Positions 35,926 to 45,216 are shown, numbered from the stretch's first letter. The stretch is 64,000 nucleotides of DNA from Prolixibacteraceae bacterium (GCA_019459485.1 JAIBEZ010000028.1:186001-250000); one strand, 5' to 3'. Translations and numbers: made by a program. The notes: generated from the letters alone by a model not told the origin.

Positions 35926-35933
35926 TATTTTTG
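35926..35933 (+). promoter_or_regulatory. Putative -7 box (TATTTTTG) of the S41 protease gene
   Basis: TATTTTTG fits TAnnTTTG; candidate -33 TTTG tetramers lie at 35900-35903 and 35907-35910 (spacers 22 and 15). It is 78 bp upstream of the ATG. Nothing else is supported in the 370-bp gap 35642-36011. Confidence 0.35.
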
Positions 35934-36011
35934 CGGAATCAATAAATATACAGGATTGGACTTTTGCATGATAATTGAAGCACTGTCCATCCGATCATAA
36001 AAAATACAATT

Positions 36012-37625
36012 ATGAATTTCAATTACAGAATTACAGGTTTTTCAATTCTGCTGGGGATGATACTATTTGCTGGAGGAATTGAATTGAAAGCCCAGGACGT
36101 TCAAAACAGCACAATGAAATACGGTCGTTTACTAAGGTTAATTGATAGCTACTACGTAGATACGACCAATGTGGATGATTTAACAGAAAAGGCAATTGTT
36201 GAGGTACTTCGTGATCTTGATCCTCACTCCGTTTATATTTCTAAGGAAGAAGTGGAAAAAATGAACGAACCGCTTCTGGGAAACTTCGAAGGAGTAGGTA
36301 TTTCATTCAATGTTTACCGCGATACCTTGATGGTGGTAACAACTGTTCCGGGTGGTCCTTCCGAAAAAGTCGGGATCAGGGCTGGCGACCGGATTGTGGC
36401 GGTCGATTCGAAAAATATTGCCAGTGTTGGCCTTAAAAATGCCGACGTATATGATTATCTGCGCGGTAAAAAAGGAACCAAGGTTGAATTGAAAGTGAAA
36501 CGCAAAGGCGAAGAAAATTTGATTGACTTTCTGGTTATCCGCGATAAAATCCCGATCAACAGCCTTGATGCATCCTACATGATCAATGAAAATACAGGTT
36601 ACATCAAACTGAACAAATTCTCGGCAACTACCACCAGCGAGTTTTTGGAGGCAATTCAAGCCTTAAAGGCTGGTGCAAAGTTGAACAATTTGGTGCTCGA
36701 TTTGCGCGGCAATGGCGGCGGATATCTGACAGCAGCTACCGAGTTGGCCGATCAGTTTCTTACTGCCTACAAACTAATTGTTTACACCCAGGGAAAACAT
36801 ACCGACAAAAAAGAATACAATTCAACGGCACTCGGCGAACTGGAACAGGGCAAGCTGATTGTGCTGATTGATGAAGGTTCTGCTTCGGCCAGCGAAATTG
36901 TAGCCGGAGCTGTTCAGGATTGGGATCGCGGCGTGCTGATCGGACGGCGTTCGTTTGGCAAAGGTTTGGTACAACAGCCTTTCCCGCTCACCGACGGTTC
37001 AATGATACGTTTAACTACCGCTCATTATTATACTCCGAGTGGCCGGAACATTCAGAAACCATATGAAGAAGGTGCTGATGAATACCAGAAAGATTATATG
37101 AGACGAATTGAGCATGGTGAGTTGTTCACGAAAGACAGCATTGTACAGAACGAGGCGTTGATGTTTTCGACCAAGGTTAGCAAACGCAATGTTTACGGAG
37201 GTGGTGGTGTGATGCCCGATTTATTTATCCCGATCGATACTTCAAAGTATTACGTTTATTACAACAATCTGGTTCGTAAGAACGTCGTTTACACCGGAGT
37301 GCTGGATATCATGGACGAAAGCCGTAATAGCTTCAAACAAAAGTATTCCGATTTCAAAACATACGTCGATAAGTTTGAAGTAACCGACGAAATGGTCAAC
37401 AAAATTATGGATGCCGGAGAAAAGGAAGGGATTAAAAAAGAGGAAAAGAGTGTTGAATTTGCCCGTCCGCTGATGAAACAGCATATGAAAGGCCTGATTG
37501 CCCGCGATCTTTTCTCGACGAGCCATTATTTTCAAATCATGAATGCCGAAGACGAAACAATCAAGAAAGCGGTTGAAGTCATCGCCCAAAGAGGGGCCTA
37601 CGAGAAGATTCTGAGTGGGAAATAA
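36012..37625 (+). CDS. S41 family C-terminal processing protease (CtpA/Prc-like)
   Basis: A 537-residue exported protease. A signal peptide (about 1-27, ending in GIELKAQ) precedes a conserved N-terminal region (LDPHSVYI), a PDZ domain (about 85-170; GVGISF and GDRIVAVDSKNI) and the S41 catalytic core. The nucleophile Ser lies in EGSASASEIVAGA (about 289-301) and the general-base Lys in RSFGKGLVQ (about 314-322). A ~160-residue C-terminal region follows, usual for Bacteroidota. It acts in the periplasm, probably in processing or turnover of envelope proteins. Single gene. Confidence 0.92.
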   Translation: MNFNYRITGFSILLGMILFAGGIELKAQDVQNSTMKYGRLLRLIDSYYVDTTNVDDLTEKAIVEVLRDLDPHSVYISKEEVEKMNEPLLGNFEGVGISFNVYRDTLMVVTTVPGGPSEKVGIRAGDRIVAVDSKNIASVGLKNADVYDYLRGKKGTKVELKVKRKGEENLIDFLVIRDKIPINSLDASYMINENTGYIKLNKFSATTTSEFLEAIQALKAGAKLNNLVLDLRGNGGGYLTAATELADQFLTAYKLIVYTQGKHTDKKEYNSTALGELEQGKLIVLIDEGSASASEIVAGAVQDWDRGVLIGRRSFGKGLVQQPFPLTDGSMIRLTTAHYYTPSGRNIQKPYEEGADEYQKDYMRRIEHGELFTKDSIVQNEALMFSTKVSKRNVYGGGGVMPDLFIPIDTSKYYVYYNNLVRKNVVYTGVLDIMDESRNSFKQKYSDFKTYVDKFEVTDEMVNKIMDAGEKEGIKKEEKSVEFARPLMKQHMKGLIARDLFSTSHYFQIMNAEDETIKKAVEVIAQRGAYEKILSGK

Positions 37626-37800
37626 CAGTTATCGCAGTTGACAGTTATCGCAATTGTCAATGTGAAGGTCATTGTTGGTCATTAGTTTCACGTCATTCAT
37701 AGTTATTTTCTTCGCTTTATTCATTGTAAAGTTTGCAACTAATATTAAATGACGAATGACTACTTTAAACTTTTAACCTGAAACTTTTAACTGTTTTCAA
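37626..37800. repeat. Phrase-like repeats between ctp and pnuC
   Basis: CAGTTATCGCAGTTGACAG and a variant (37626-37665) are followed by TAAACTTTTAACCTGAAAC and AACTTTTAACTG (37764-37793), a member of the AACCTGAAACTTT family also at 52285. No gene is seen in this gap. Confidence 0.5.
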
Positions 37801-37806
37801 CGCTTT

Positions 37807-38415
37807 ATGGAACTAACAATCAAATGGCTTTCAGGAAATTACATTGAGCTCCTGGGAGCCATTTTAGGTATTGCCTATATATTCTTTTCCATCCGCCAGA
37901 ACATTCTAACCTGGCCGGTAGGCTTGCTTACTTCTGCAATTTACGTATCGGTTTTTTTTTCAACGAAACTTTATGCCGACATGGGATTGCAGATGTACTA
38001 TGTCGTTATCAGTATTTATGGCTGGTACGAATGGAAATGGGGAAATTCTGCCTCCAAACCGGAACCATTAAAAGTGAACCGCCTAAACATTCGTCTGGGC
38101 GTTTTACTTGCGGCAATCAGTTTTGTACTATTTATTCTGATGTGGTTTATTCTGGATAATTACACCGATTCGAACGTTCCGGTGGCCGATTCGCTGGCAA
38201 CATCGCTTAGCATTGTTGCCACCTGGATGCTCGCCCGAAAAATACTGGAACATTGGTTGGTATGGATTTTTGTGGACGCATTCTCCATCGGGCTGTTTTG
38301 GTACAAGGAACTTTATCCTACAGTCATTCTGTTTGTTGTTTACACCATCATGGCAGTTATCGGATACATTGAATGGAAGAAAGAGATTATTACAAAACAT
38401 GAACTCACTAAATAA
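37807..38415 (+). CDS. pnuC: Nicotinamide mononucleotide/riboside transporter PnuC
   Basis: A 202-residue membrane protein with about seven helices. WPVGLLTSAIYVSVFF and VVISIYGWYEWKWG are typical PnuC segments, the latter carrying the conserved WYxWKWG aromatic substrate site. It moves nicotinamide riboside across the inner membrane by facilitated diffusion driven by phosphorylation. The gene ends inside the start of the NadR-like kinase gene (17-bp overlap), which would trap the substrate. Confidence 0.92.
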   Translation: MELTIKWLSGNYIELLGAILGIAYIFFSIRQNILTWPVGLLTSAIYVSVFFSTKLYADMGLQMYYVVISIYGWYEWKWGNSASKPEPLKVNRLNIRLGVLLAAISFVLFILMWFILDNYTDSNVPVADSLATSLSIVATWMLARKILEHWLVWIFVDAFSIGLFWYKELYPTVILFVVYTIMAVIGYIEWKKEIITKHELTK

Positions 38416-38938
38416 CCCGATACGAATAGTCATTACCGGTCCCGAATCGACCGGAAAAACAACAATGGCCAAGCAACTGGCCGAATTGTACAATGGCCGG
38501 TACATTCCTGAATTTGCCCGTGAGTATGTGGAAAAACTTCCCCATCACTACACCTTTGCCGATGTTGAAGCAATTGCAAATACCCAGATTGATCAGTACC
38601 AGTCAACGAAATCAGGTTCAGAACAAATTTTTTTCTTCGACACCTGGCTCATCATTACCAAAGTTTGGTTTAACTGGGTTTTTGGTCGGACTCCGGAATG
38701 GTTGGAAGATAAAATACACGATTGTCCGATCGATTTGTTCCTGTTGTGCCGACCCGATTTGCCATGGGAACCTGATGCTGTTCGGGAAAACGGAGGTGAA
38801 AACCGACTGAAATTGTACGATCAATACCGGAACGAACTGAACCATTATGGTTTTAAATACGTTGAAATCGGCGGGAGTGGGGAAGTCCGTCTGCAATCAG
38901 CCATTGATGCGATCAATAATAATTGTCTGTTGTTGTGA
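38399..38938 (+). CDS. NadR-like nicotinamide riboside kinase/AAA ATPase
   Basis: A 179-residue P-loop protein, MNSLNNPIRIVITGPESTGKTT at the N-terminus (Walker A GPESTGKTT at about 14-22), then IPEFAREYVEKLPHHYT and FFDTWLIITKVW, as in the kinase domain of NadR. The adenylyltransferase and HTH domains of full NadR are absent. It should phosphorylate nicotinamide riboside. The start is chosen because it overlaps pnuC by 17 bp and begins just before the P-loop; an open frame further upstream is antisense-like sequence within pnuC. Confidence 0.85.
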   Translation: MNSLNNPIRIVITGPESTGKTTMAKQLAELYNGRYIPEFAREYVEKLPHHYTFADVEAIANTQIDQYQSTKSGSEQIFFFDTWLIITKVWFNWVFGRTPEWLEDKIHDCPIDLFLLCRPDLPWEPDAVRENGGENRLKLYDQYRNELNHYGFKYVEIGGSGEVRLQSAIDAINNNCLLL

Positions 38939-39008
38939 AACTTTCAGCCTTTTAGTTTGATATCACTTTCAAAAGTGTGATTTTTGTCAATAATTAAAAT
39001 TCGTACAA

Positions 39009-39938
39009 ATGAATTCAGAAAAGAATTTCGAACATAAAATGAGCCGTGCAGTAGAGCAGCTGGCCGATCCAAAATCATACAACATGGTTTGCCACGAACA
39101 CCGCATGGGCGAACCTTTGCCTTCGATTGAAAAACTCGGCAAAATAGTTGGGTTGATCCGTGAGATTTTGTTTCCCGGATACTTCGGAAATACCAGTCTG
39201 CGGGCAAATACAATCAAACATTATGTAGGTGTAAACATCGACGAATTGTTTGAATTGTTGTCGGAACAGATACTCGCCGGTTTGTGTTTTACCTGCGCCA
39301 ACCCCGAACAGGTTGATATGCAGGAACGTTCGAAATTTGCTCAGGGACTTGCATCCGACTTTATTTCATTTCTTCCTGAAATCAGGCGACTGCTGATAAC
39401 CGATGTTGAAGCTGCTTACCTTGGCGATCCTGCGGCAAACAACCGGAGTGAAGTTATATACTGTTATCCTGCCATCAGAGCCATCAGCAATCACCGGGTT
39501 GGTCATCAGTTGCTCCAGTTGGGAGTTCCACTCATTCCCCGGATTATTTCTGAAATGGGGCATTCCGAAACCGGCATCGACATTCATCCCGGAGCACAAA
39601 TCGGCGAATCGTTCACCATCGATCATGGTACCGGTGTAGTGATCGGCTCAACAACAATCATCGGTAAAAATGTTAAACTTTATCAGGGAGTTACGCTCGG
39701 GGCAAAAAGTTTTCCTCTGGACGAAGACGGTAATCCGATCAAAGGAATTCCACGCCATCCGATTGTGGAAGACAACGTGATCATTTATGCACAGGCAACC
39801 ATTCTGGGACGCATCAGGATTGGCGCAAATTCAGTAATTGGAGGAAACGTTTGGGTTACCAATAGTCTTCCGCCAAATAGCAAACTTGTTCAGTTTAAAG
39901 CCAAAGAATCAGATTACAGCGACGGAGCAGGAATTTAG
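39009..39938 (+). CDS. cysE: Serine O-acetyltransferase
   Basis: A 309-residue enzyme that acetylates L-serine with acetyl-CoA for cysteine synthesis. The N-terminal helical domain is followed by a left-handed beta-helix of hexapeptide repeats (about 190-290), with GHSETGIDIHPGAQIGESF, IDHGTGVVIGSTTIIGKNV and YQGVTLGAKSF; the catalytic His-Asp pair is in the IHPGA/IDHGTG region. This is the longer, EpsC-like form frequent in Bacteroidota. Its partner CysK is encoded at 5271-6182. Confidence 0.94.
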   Translation: MNSEKNFEHKMSRAVEQLADPKSYNMVCHEHRMGEPLPSIEKLGKIVGLIREILFPGYFGNTSLRANTIKHYVGVNIDELFELLSEQILAGLCFTCANPEQVDMQERSKFAQGLASDFISFLPEIRRLLITDVEAAYLGDPAANNRSEVIYCYPAIRAISNHRVGHQLLQLGVPLIPRIISEMGHSETGIDIHPGAQIGESFTIDHGTGVVIGSTTIIGKNVKLYQGVTLGAKSFPLDEDGNPIKGIPRHPIVEDNVIIYAQATILGRIRIGANSVIGGNVWVTNSLPPNSKLVQFKAKESDYSDGAGI

Positions 39939-40055
39939 AAGTTTCAGGTTCCATGTTTCAAGTTGTATTCATTGATCATCAGTGATGGGATTTGTTTCTT
40001 GTTTTTTTTATTCGATATTCATTATTGGACATTGAATATTGGTTATTAATCTTAA
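39937..40055. repeat. Phrase-like repeats after cysE
   Basis: AAGTTTCAGGTTCCATGTTT begins at the cysE stop (39939-39958), and GATATTCATTATTGGACATT with GAATATTGGTTATTAA lies at about 40013-40049. Both belong to families found again near 52285 and 58430-58557. Confidence 0.5.
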
Positions 40056-40079
40056 GTCTTTCATATAAAAAATCATATT

Positions 40080-41240
40080 GTGTTGAAAAAACAAAAATAC
40101 ACCGCCACTACTTTGGCCGGATTAGAAGAAGTACTTGCACAGGAGTTGATCGAAATTGGTGCAGATGAGGTGCAGATAGGCCGTCGTTCGGTGTATTTCA
40201 GCGGAGATTTAAAGTTACTGTACAAAGCGAATTATTGCCTGCGGAGTGCTTTGCGAATTTTGCTGCCCATCGATTCCTACAAGATTCATTCGGCAGACGA
40301 TTTATACCAGCGCGGAAAAAACTTCAAATGGGAAGATTTGTTCGGCTGCGATCAGACTTTTGCCATTCAGAGCACCGTTTTTACCGATCTTTTCAACAAT
40401 TCAATGTATGCCTCCCTCAAACTGAAGGACGCCATCGTCGATCGTTTCCGCTACAAATTCGGAGAACGTCCATCTGTAAATTCCAAAAATCCTGACATTC
40501 TCATTAATCTGCACATCAGCAACGAGTACTGTACCATTTCGCTCGACAGCAGCGGCGAATCGCTGCACAAACGCGGTTACAGGCTCGACCAGAACGAAGC
40601 GCCAATGAGCGAAGTACTTGCCGCAGGTTTGATCCGGCTTTCAGATTGGGACCGCAAAAGCGACCTGATTGATCCGATGTGTGGCTCGGGCACGATCGCT
40701 ATTGAAGCAGCCATGCTGGCAAATGGTATTTATCCGGGAAGTATCCGGAAAGACTTTTGTTTCCGCAACTGGCGAAATTTTAATCCTGAAATGTTTGCTC
40801 AAATGGAAGAAGAAGTTCAGCCAAATGGGATTCAGCCAGTGAGAATTTCAGCCTCAGATATTTCGCGCAGGAACATCGACATTGCATATAAAAATGCAGA
40901 AGCTGCCGGAGTTTTGAAGCTTATTGACTTTAAAATATCTGATTTCAGAGTATTGGAACCCGTCTCCGAAAAGCCTTTCCTGCTGTTTAATCCACCTTAT
41001 GGCGAACGTTTGACTCCTGATGATACCAATTTTTATTCGATGATTGGCGAACGACTGAAACATCATTATACCAATGCAACTGTCTGGATTATAAGTACCC
41101 CGCAATGTTTGAAATCGATTGGATTGCGCCCTTCACGTAAAATATCTATCCTGAACGGCTCGCTGGAATGCAGTTTCCGGAAATATGAATTGTACAGCGG
41201 GTCGAAGAAGGTTGCTCCTGAAAAAGATGTGGCTGAGTAA
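40080..41240 (+). CDS. THUMP-domain class I rRNA methyltransferase (RlmL N-domain-like)
   Basis: A 386-residue protein. A THUMP RNA-binding domain (about 45-155) is followed by a SAM-dependent methyltransferase domain (about 165-375). The SAM motif is LIDPMCGSGTIAIEAA (about 197-212) and the catalytic motif IV is FNPPYGERL (about 305-313), indicating N2-guanine methylation as in RlmL/YcbY (G2445 of 23S rRNA). The start codon appears to be GTG at 40080; no ATG is close. It converges with aroE (9-bp gap). Confidence 0.9.
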   Translation: MLKKQKYTATTLAGLEEVLAQELIEIGADEVQIGRRSVYFSGDLKLLYKANYCLRSALRILLPIDSYKIHSADDLYQRGKNFKWEDLFGCDQTFAIQSTVFTDLFNNSMYASLKLKDAIVDRFRYKFGERPSVNSKNPDILINLHISNEYCTISLDSSGESLHKRGYRLDQNEAPMSEVLAAGLIRLSDWDRKSDLIDPMCGSGTIAIEAAMLANGIYPGSIRKDFCFRNWRNFNPEMFAQMEEEVQPNGIQPVRISASDISRRNIDIAYKNAEAAGVLKLIDFKISDFRVLEPVSEKPFLLFNPPYGERLTPDDTNFYSMIGERLKHHYTNATVWIISTPQCLKSIGLRPSRKISILNGSLECSFRKYELYSGSKKVAPEKDVAE

Positions 41241-41249
41241 TTAGCTAAT

Positions 41250-41999
41250 TTAGCTATTCCATATTTCCCAGGATTTTAATGCCTGAAGGTGCAGCATTTC
41301 CAATCCGTTTTTGGTTTTGGCGCCCTGCGCTTTCCCTTTTTTCAGGAACAGGGTTTCAGCCGGATTGTAAACCAGATCGTACAAAATATGATCGGAAGTA
41401 ATTAATTCGTAAGGCAGATCAGGACAACTGTCCACCTTCGGGAAAGTGCCCAATGGCGTGGCGTTGATGACAATCAGGTATTCTTTCATCAGTTCATCGT
41501 TTAACTGATTGTACCTGATTTCCTTTTCGGCCAGATCTTCTTTCGTGGTTGCCGAAAGATATTCAATTTCCATTTTCCCGAACAAATATTTGATGGCTTT
41601 TGAAGCTCCTCCAGTTCCTAGAATCAGTGCTTTTTTGTGCTTTTCTTCCAGCATTGGCCGGAGTGAATTTTCAAATCCATACAGGTCGGTATTGAATCCT
41701 TTCAAAATCCGTTTACCGTTGCGATACGATATTTTGACAGTGTTTACCGCTCCGATTTCCGCAGCTTCAGCGTCAATTTCATCCAGAAAAGACATGATTT
41801 GCTGCTTGTACGGAATCGTGCAGTTCAACCCGCAAATGTTCTTGTTTGAATCAAAAATACCCAAAAATTCGCCGATGGTATCCAACTCGAAGTTCACGTA
41901 TTCATGATCAGAAAGGTTTTCGCTGGTAAACTTTTCAGTAAAGAAATTCCTGGAAAACGAATGCCCCAGATGGTATCCGATGAGTCCGTATGTTTTCAT
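41250..41999 (-). CDS. aroE: Shikimate dehydrogenase
   Basis: A 249-residue NADPH enzyme of the shikimate pathway. GYHLGHSFSRNFF (about 8-20) binds shikimate, the catalytic Lys is in NCTIPYKQ (about 59-66), and the paired Asp in GFNTDLYGFE (about 98-107). The dinucleotide loop is LGTGGASKAI (about 127-136). It is slightly shorter than E. coli AroE, normal for Bacteroidota. Single gene. Confidence 0.95.
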   Translation of the reverse strand: MKTYGLIGYHLGHSFSRNFFTEKFTSENLSDHEYVNFELDTIGEFLGIFDSNKNICGLNCTIPYKQQIMSFLDEIDAEAAEIGAVNTVKISYRNGKRILKGFNTDLYGFENSLRPMLEEKHKKALILGTGGASKAIKYLFGKMEIEYLSATTKEDLAEKEIRYNQLNDELMKEYLIVINATPLGTFPKVDSCPDLPYELITSDHILYDLVYNPAETLFLKKGKAQGAKTKNGLEMLHLQALKSWEIWNS

Positions 42000-42108
42000 G
42001 AGACCGTTTAAAGTTAAATGTTCAAAGTTTGTCGTGCAATATCATTAAAGGCTCTTTCACAATAAATGACGCGAAGCCAATGACCACCAATAACCTGTAT
42101 TTCTGCCT

Positions 42109-42140
42109 ACTGCGACTGCTCACTGCGACTGCCCACTTCT
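42109..42140. repeat. Phrase-like repeat ACTGCGACTG
   Basis: ACTGCGACTGCTC-ACTGCGACTGCCC followed by ACTTCT. It is the third copy of the phrase at 7676 and 23878 and touches the stop codon of the ABC-F gene. Confidence 0.55.
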
Positions 42141-44002
42141 TACGCCCACTCACTCAGTTCCAGCCAGCGCATTTCTTTTTCTTCCAGCAGTTCGGTAATT
42201 GCAACATATCTGGTCGATTTTTCCTGTAACTGATTGCTTTCCAGAGTTCCTGAATTCAGTTCTTCGTTGATCGCCGCCTTTTCAGTTTCAAGCACTTCAA
42301 TGTCATTTTCAAGCTGCTCCAGTTCCTTTTTCTCGTTAAAAGTGAGCTTCCTTTCTTTCACTTTTACTGGTTTTGGCAATTCTTTTTGCTCCGGTTTCTT
42401 GTTCCGTTTTTCTTCCTGTTCCTCCTGAAGTTGTTTTTCCCTCCATTCAGAATAATTTCCGGGGAAATCTTTGATATTGCCTTCTCCATCAAATACAAAC
42501 AGGTGGTCAACGATTTTGTCCATAAAATAGCGGTCGTGCGAAACAATGATCACACAGCCCTGAAAAACGCGCAGGTATTCTTCCAGAACGGCCAGTGTCA
42601 TGATGTCCAGATCGTTGGTCGGCTCATCCAGAATCAGGAAATTCGGGTTTGTCATCAGGATGGTGCACAGATACAGCCGACGCTTTTCGCCGCCTGAAAG
42701 CTTTTCAACAAACGAATACTGCGTGTCAGGAGGAAAAAGAAAGGTTGTAAGTAACTGCGATGCAGTCAGTTTTCGCCCGTCCTCGAAATTGATTACTTCG
42801 GCAATTTTTTGAACACAATCAATCACTTTGTCGCCCGGATTGAACTCAATACCGGTTTGCTGGTAATAGCCGAAACGGATCGTTTGCCCGATTTCGATTT
42901 TACCGCTATCGGGTTGAAGGTTTCCGGTTACAATGTTCAGGAAAGTTGACTTTCCGGTGCCGTTTTTACCCGCGATGCCCACTTTTTCGAACCGTTGAAA
43001 TTTGTACGAAAAGTCTTTGATCAGGCAAAGATCATCATACGATTTACTGACGTTTTCAAGATCAAGAATTTTATTTCCGATCCGCGACGAATTCATGCTC
43101 AGTTCAATGTTATTTTCATTCAGGTTTTGCGAAGCCTTTATTTTCAGGTCATCCACACGTTCCATGCGGTATTTCGATTTGGTTCCGCGTGCCTGTGGCA
43201 TCCGGCGCGACCATTCCAACTCGGTGCGAAGCAGGTTTCTGGCTTTGTCAACCCCGGCAGCCGTGGCTTCCATGCGTTCCTGCCGTTTTTCCAGAAAATA
43301 CGAATAATTGCCTCGGTGGCGGTAAATCGTATTGCCCTCCATTTCAAGTATTTCGTTGCAAACGCGGTCGAGGAAATACCGGTCGTGCGTAACCATGAAC
43401 AGGGTGATTTTTGTTTTTTCCAGATAATTTTCCAGCCATTCAATCATTTCAAGGTCGAGGTGGTTGGTCGGCTCGTCCAGCATCAGCACATCGGGTTCAT
43501 TGATCAGCACATTTGCCAGCGCCACGCGTTTCTTTTGTCCTCCTGAAAGTTCTGAAATCGGTTGGTCGTAATCGGTAATTTTCAGTTGTGTAAGTATCTG
43601 TTTTACTTTTACTTCATAGTCCCACGCATGATGGTGTTCCATCAGTTCGGTGTATTTTGTAATGTCGTCCTTGTGATTCAGGCGCAAAGCAAGTTCGAAG
43701 TTTCGGATGGTCTCCACAATTTCACTGCCCGACTGAAATACAGCTTCAAAAACCGTAAGATTTTCATCCAGTTCAGGAATTTGTTTTAGATAGGCAATCC
43801 GGATATCGCTGGTTCTGGTTATTAGTCCCGATTCCGGAGTATCGTTTCCGGCAAGCAATTCCATGAGCGTAGTTTTCCCGGTGCCATTGCGGGCAATGAG
43901 AGCAATTTTCTGATGTTCAAATATGGTGAAGGAAATATTTTCGAATAATAACTGTTCGCCAAATCGTTTCGATAAATTTTCAGCCTGCAAAAACGGAGTC
44001 AT
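42140..44002 (-). CDS. ABC-F family ATPase (Uup-like)
   Basis: A 620-residue soluble protein with two ABC domains. Walker A motifs are ARNGTGKTTL (about 36) and GKNGTGKSTF (about 342), signatures LSGGQKKRV and LSGGEKRRL, Walker B LMLDEPTNHLD and LILDEPTNDLD. There is no membrane domain. A linker (TELEWSRRMPQARGTKSKYR) and a C-terminal coiled coil (about 525-615, KKELEQLENDIEVLETEKAA) are typical of Uup. ABC-F proteins act on the ribosome; Uup is also linked to precise excision of transposons. The start is the Met of MTPFLQAENLSKRFG. Confidence 0.92.
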   Translation of the reverse strand: MTPFLQAENLSKRFGEQLLFENISFTIFEHQKIALIARNGTGKTTLMELLAGNDTPESGLITRTSDIRIAYLKQIPELDENLTVFEAVFQSGSEIVETIRNFELALRLNHKDDITKYTELMEHHHAWDYEVKVKQILTQLKITDYDQPISELSGGQKKRVALANVLINEPDVLMLDEPTNHLDLEMIEWLENYLEKTKITLFMVTHDRYFLDRVCNEILEMEGNTIYRHRGNYSYFLEKRQERMEATAAGVDKARNLLRTELEWSRRMPQARGTKSKYRMERVDDLKIKASQNLNENNIELSMNSSRIGNKILDLENVSKSYDDLCLIKDFSYKFQRFEKVGIAGKNGTGKSTFLNIVTGNLQPDSGKIEIGQTIRFGYYQQTGIEFNPGDKVIDCVQKIAEVINFEDGRKLTASQLLTTFLFPPDTQYSFVEKLSGGEKRRLYLCTILMTNPNFLILDEPTNDLDIMTLAVLEEYLRVFQGCVIIVSHDRYFMDKIVDHLFVFDGEGNIKDFPGNYSEWREKQLQEEQEEKRNKKPEQKELPKPVKVKERKLTFNEKKELEQLENDIEVLETEKAAINEELNSGTLESNQLQEKSTRYVAITELLEEKEMRWLELSEWA

Positions 44003-44173
44003 ACTTTTTTCTGCAAAAATAGCAATTTCAGGCAACCAATGATTGAATTTGAAAATTTGGCGATTGGCAAATTTGGCAAAGCACGCGTTCCGTCATCAAA
44101 TGGTTTAATTGTCTCATTGTTTAATTGTCGAATGTTAGTTTTGTTTAAGTTTGGGGTTTATAATCAATGACCG

Positions 44174-44818
44174 ATGGAAAAGAAAGAATTGTTTGAACGG
44201 GTAATCGCTTATTTTCAGAAGGAAATGCCGATTGCTGAAACCGAGTTGGAGTATTCCAATCCTTATGAGTTGCTGGTGGCGGTCATCCTTTCGGCCCAAT
44301 GTACCGACAAGCGTGTAAATTTGATAATGCCTGAATTGCTAAAGCGGTTTCCTACTCCTGAAACGCTTGCTGAAGTTGATTCAGCGGAGGTTTTTGATTA
44401 CATCCGGTCGTGTTCGTATCCCAACAACAAGGCCAAACACTTGGTTGGAATGGCCCGGATGCTGGTAAACGATTTTGGCGGAACGGTGCCTGATGACATT
44501 GATGAACTGCAGAAATTACCGGGAGTCGGACGTAAAACTGCGAATGTAATCGCTTCGGTGGTTTATAACAAACCGGCGATGGCTGTTGATACACACGTTT
44601 TCAGGGTAGCTGCCCGTATCGGATTGAGCACCAGCTCGAAAACCCCTTTGGAAACAGAAAGGCAACTGGTTGAATATTTTCCTGAAGAATTGCTGCCCTT
44701 GGCGCATCACTGGCTGATTTTACACGGACGATATGTTTGCGTTGCCCGATCACCCAAATGTGAAAAATGCGGATTGAAGGATGTTTGCAAATATTTTCAG
44801 GAAGAAGATAAAAAATGA
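44174..44818 (+). CDS. nth: Endonuclease III (DNA glycosylase/AP lyase)
   Basis: A 214-residue base-excision repair enzyme for oxidised pyrimidines. The helix-hairpin-helix is LPGVGRKTANV (about 115-125) with the catalytic Lys, the catalytic Asp lies in AVDTHVFRVAARIG (about 136-149), and the C-terminal [4Fe-4S] ligands are in the C-x6-C-x2-C-x5-C of CVARSPKCEKCGLKDVC. Length is normal. The gene precedes a ferredoxin gene but a structured intergenic region and a separate promoter intervene. Confidence 0.95.
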   Translation: MEKKELFERVIAYFQKEMPIAETELEYSNPYELLVAVILSAQCTDKRVNLIMPELLKRFPTPETLAEVDSAEVFDYIRSCSYPNNKAKHLVGMARMLVNDFGGTVPDDIDELQKLPGVGRKTANVIASVVYNKPAMAVDTHVFRVAARIGLSTSSKTPLETERQLVEYFPEELLPLAHHWLILHGRYVCVARSPKCEKCGLKDVCKYFQEEDKK

Positions 44819-44826
44819 ATTTCTTC

Positions 44827-44904
44827 CTGATCCGATGAATTGAAAATAGAAAGCCGGGCCAATTTTCAATGCTGTTGCTTTTTTATGAGCCTTCATCGGA
44901 TCAG
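44827..44904. repeat. Nested inverted repeats between nth and ferredoxin
   Basis: Outer arms CTGATCCGATGAA (44827-44839) and TTCATCGGATCAG (44892-44904) are perfect; inner arms ATTGAAAAT (44839-44847) and ATTTTCAAT (44862-44870) are perfect. Together they can form one branched or stacked hairpin. It could be a terminator for nth, a small RNA, or a miniature repeat. Confidence 0.7.
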
Positions 44905-44986
44905 TCTGACAGTCAACTTAATATTAAATGTTCACGGTTTAGTGGAAATTAATTTTGTTAATTTTTTTATTTTTTGCCAAACTTCG

Positions 44987-44994
44987 TACATTTG
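44987..44994 (+). promoter_or_regulatory. Putative -7 box (TACATTTG) of the ferredoxin gene
   Basis: TACATTTG is an exact TAnnTTTG match 28 bp upstream of the ATG at 45023; a TTTG lies at 44973-44976 but only 10 bp away, so the -33 element is unclear. Confidence 0.5.
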
Positions 44995-45022
44995 CCAAAT
45001 CAAAAACTAAAAAGAACAAGTT

Positions 45023-45193
45023 ATGGCTTATAAAATTTCAGAAGAATGTATTGCTTGCGGTACATGCATCGATGAATGTCCTGTTGAAGCAATTTCTGAG
45101 GGAGATATCTATAAAATTGATGCCGACCTTTGCACTGATTGTGGATCGTGTGCCGAAGTTTGTCCGGTTGATGCAATTTCTATTGCAGAGTAA
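45023..45193 (+). CDS. 2[4Fe-4S] ferredoxin
   Basis: A 56-residue bacterial-type ferredoxin. Two cluster motifs are seen, CIACGTCIDECP (about 9-20) and CTDCGSCAEVCP (about 38-49), each CxxCxxCxxxCP. It is a soluble low-potential electron carrier, for example for pyruvate:ferredoxin oxidoreductase or hydrogenase, and points to anaerobic or facultative metabolism. It has its own promoter box and terminator, so it is a monocistronic unit. Confidence 0.95.
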   Translation: MAYKISEECIACGTCIDECPVEAISEGDIYKIDADLCTDCGSCAEVCPVDAISIAE

Positions 45194-45216
45194 TTCCCGG
45201 TCGAAATAAAGCTTCA

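Noticed and set aside
38213-38398. N-terminal extension of the NadR-like kinase
   Set aside because: The extra 62 residues lie within pnuC in another frame and do not resemble any domain; the P-loop follows the ATG at 38399 directly.
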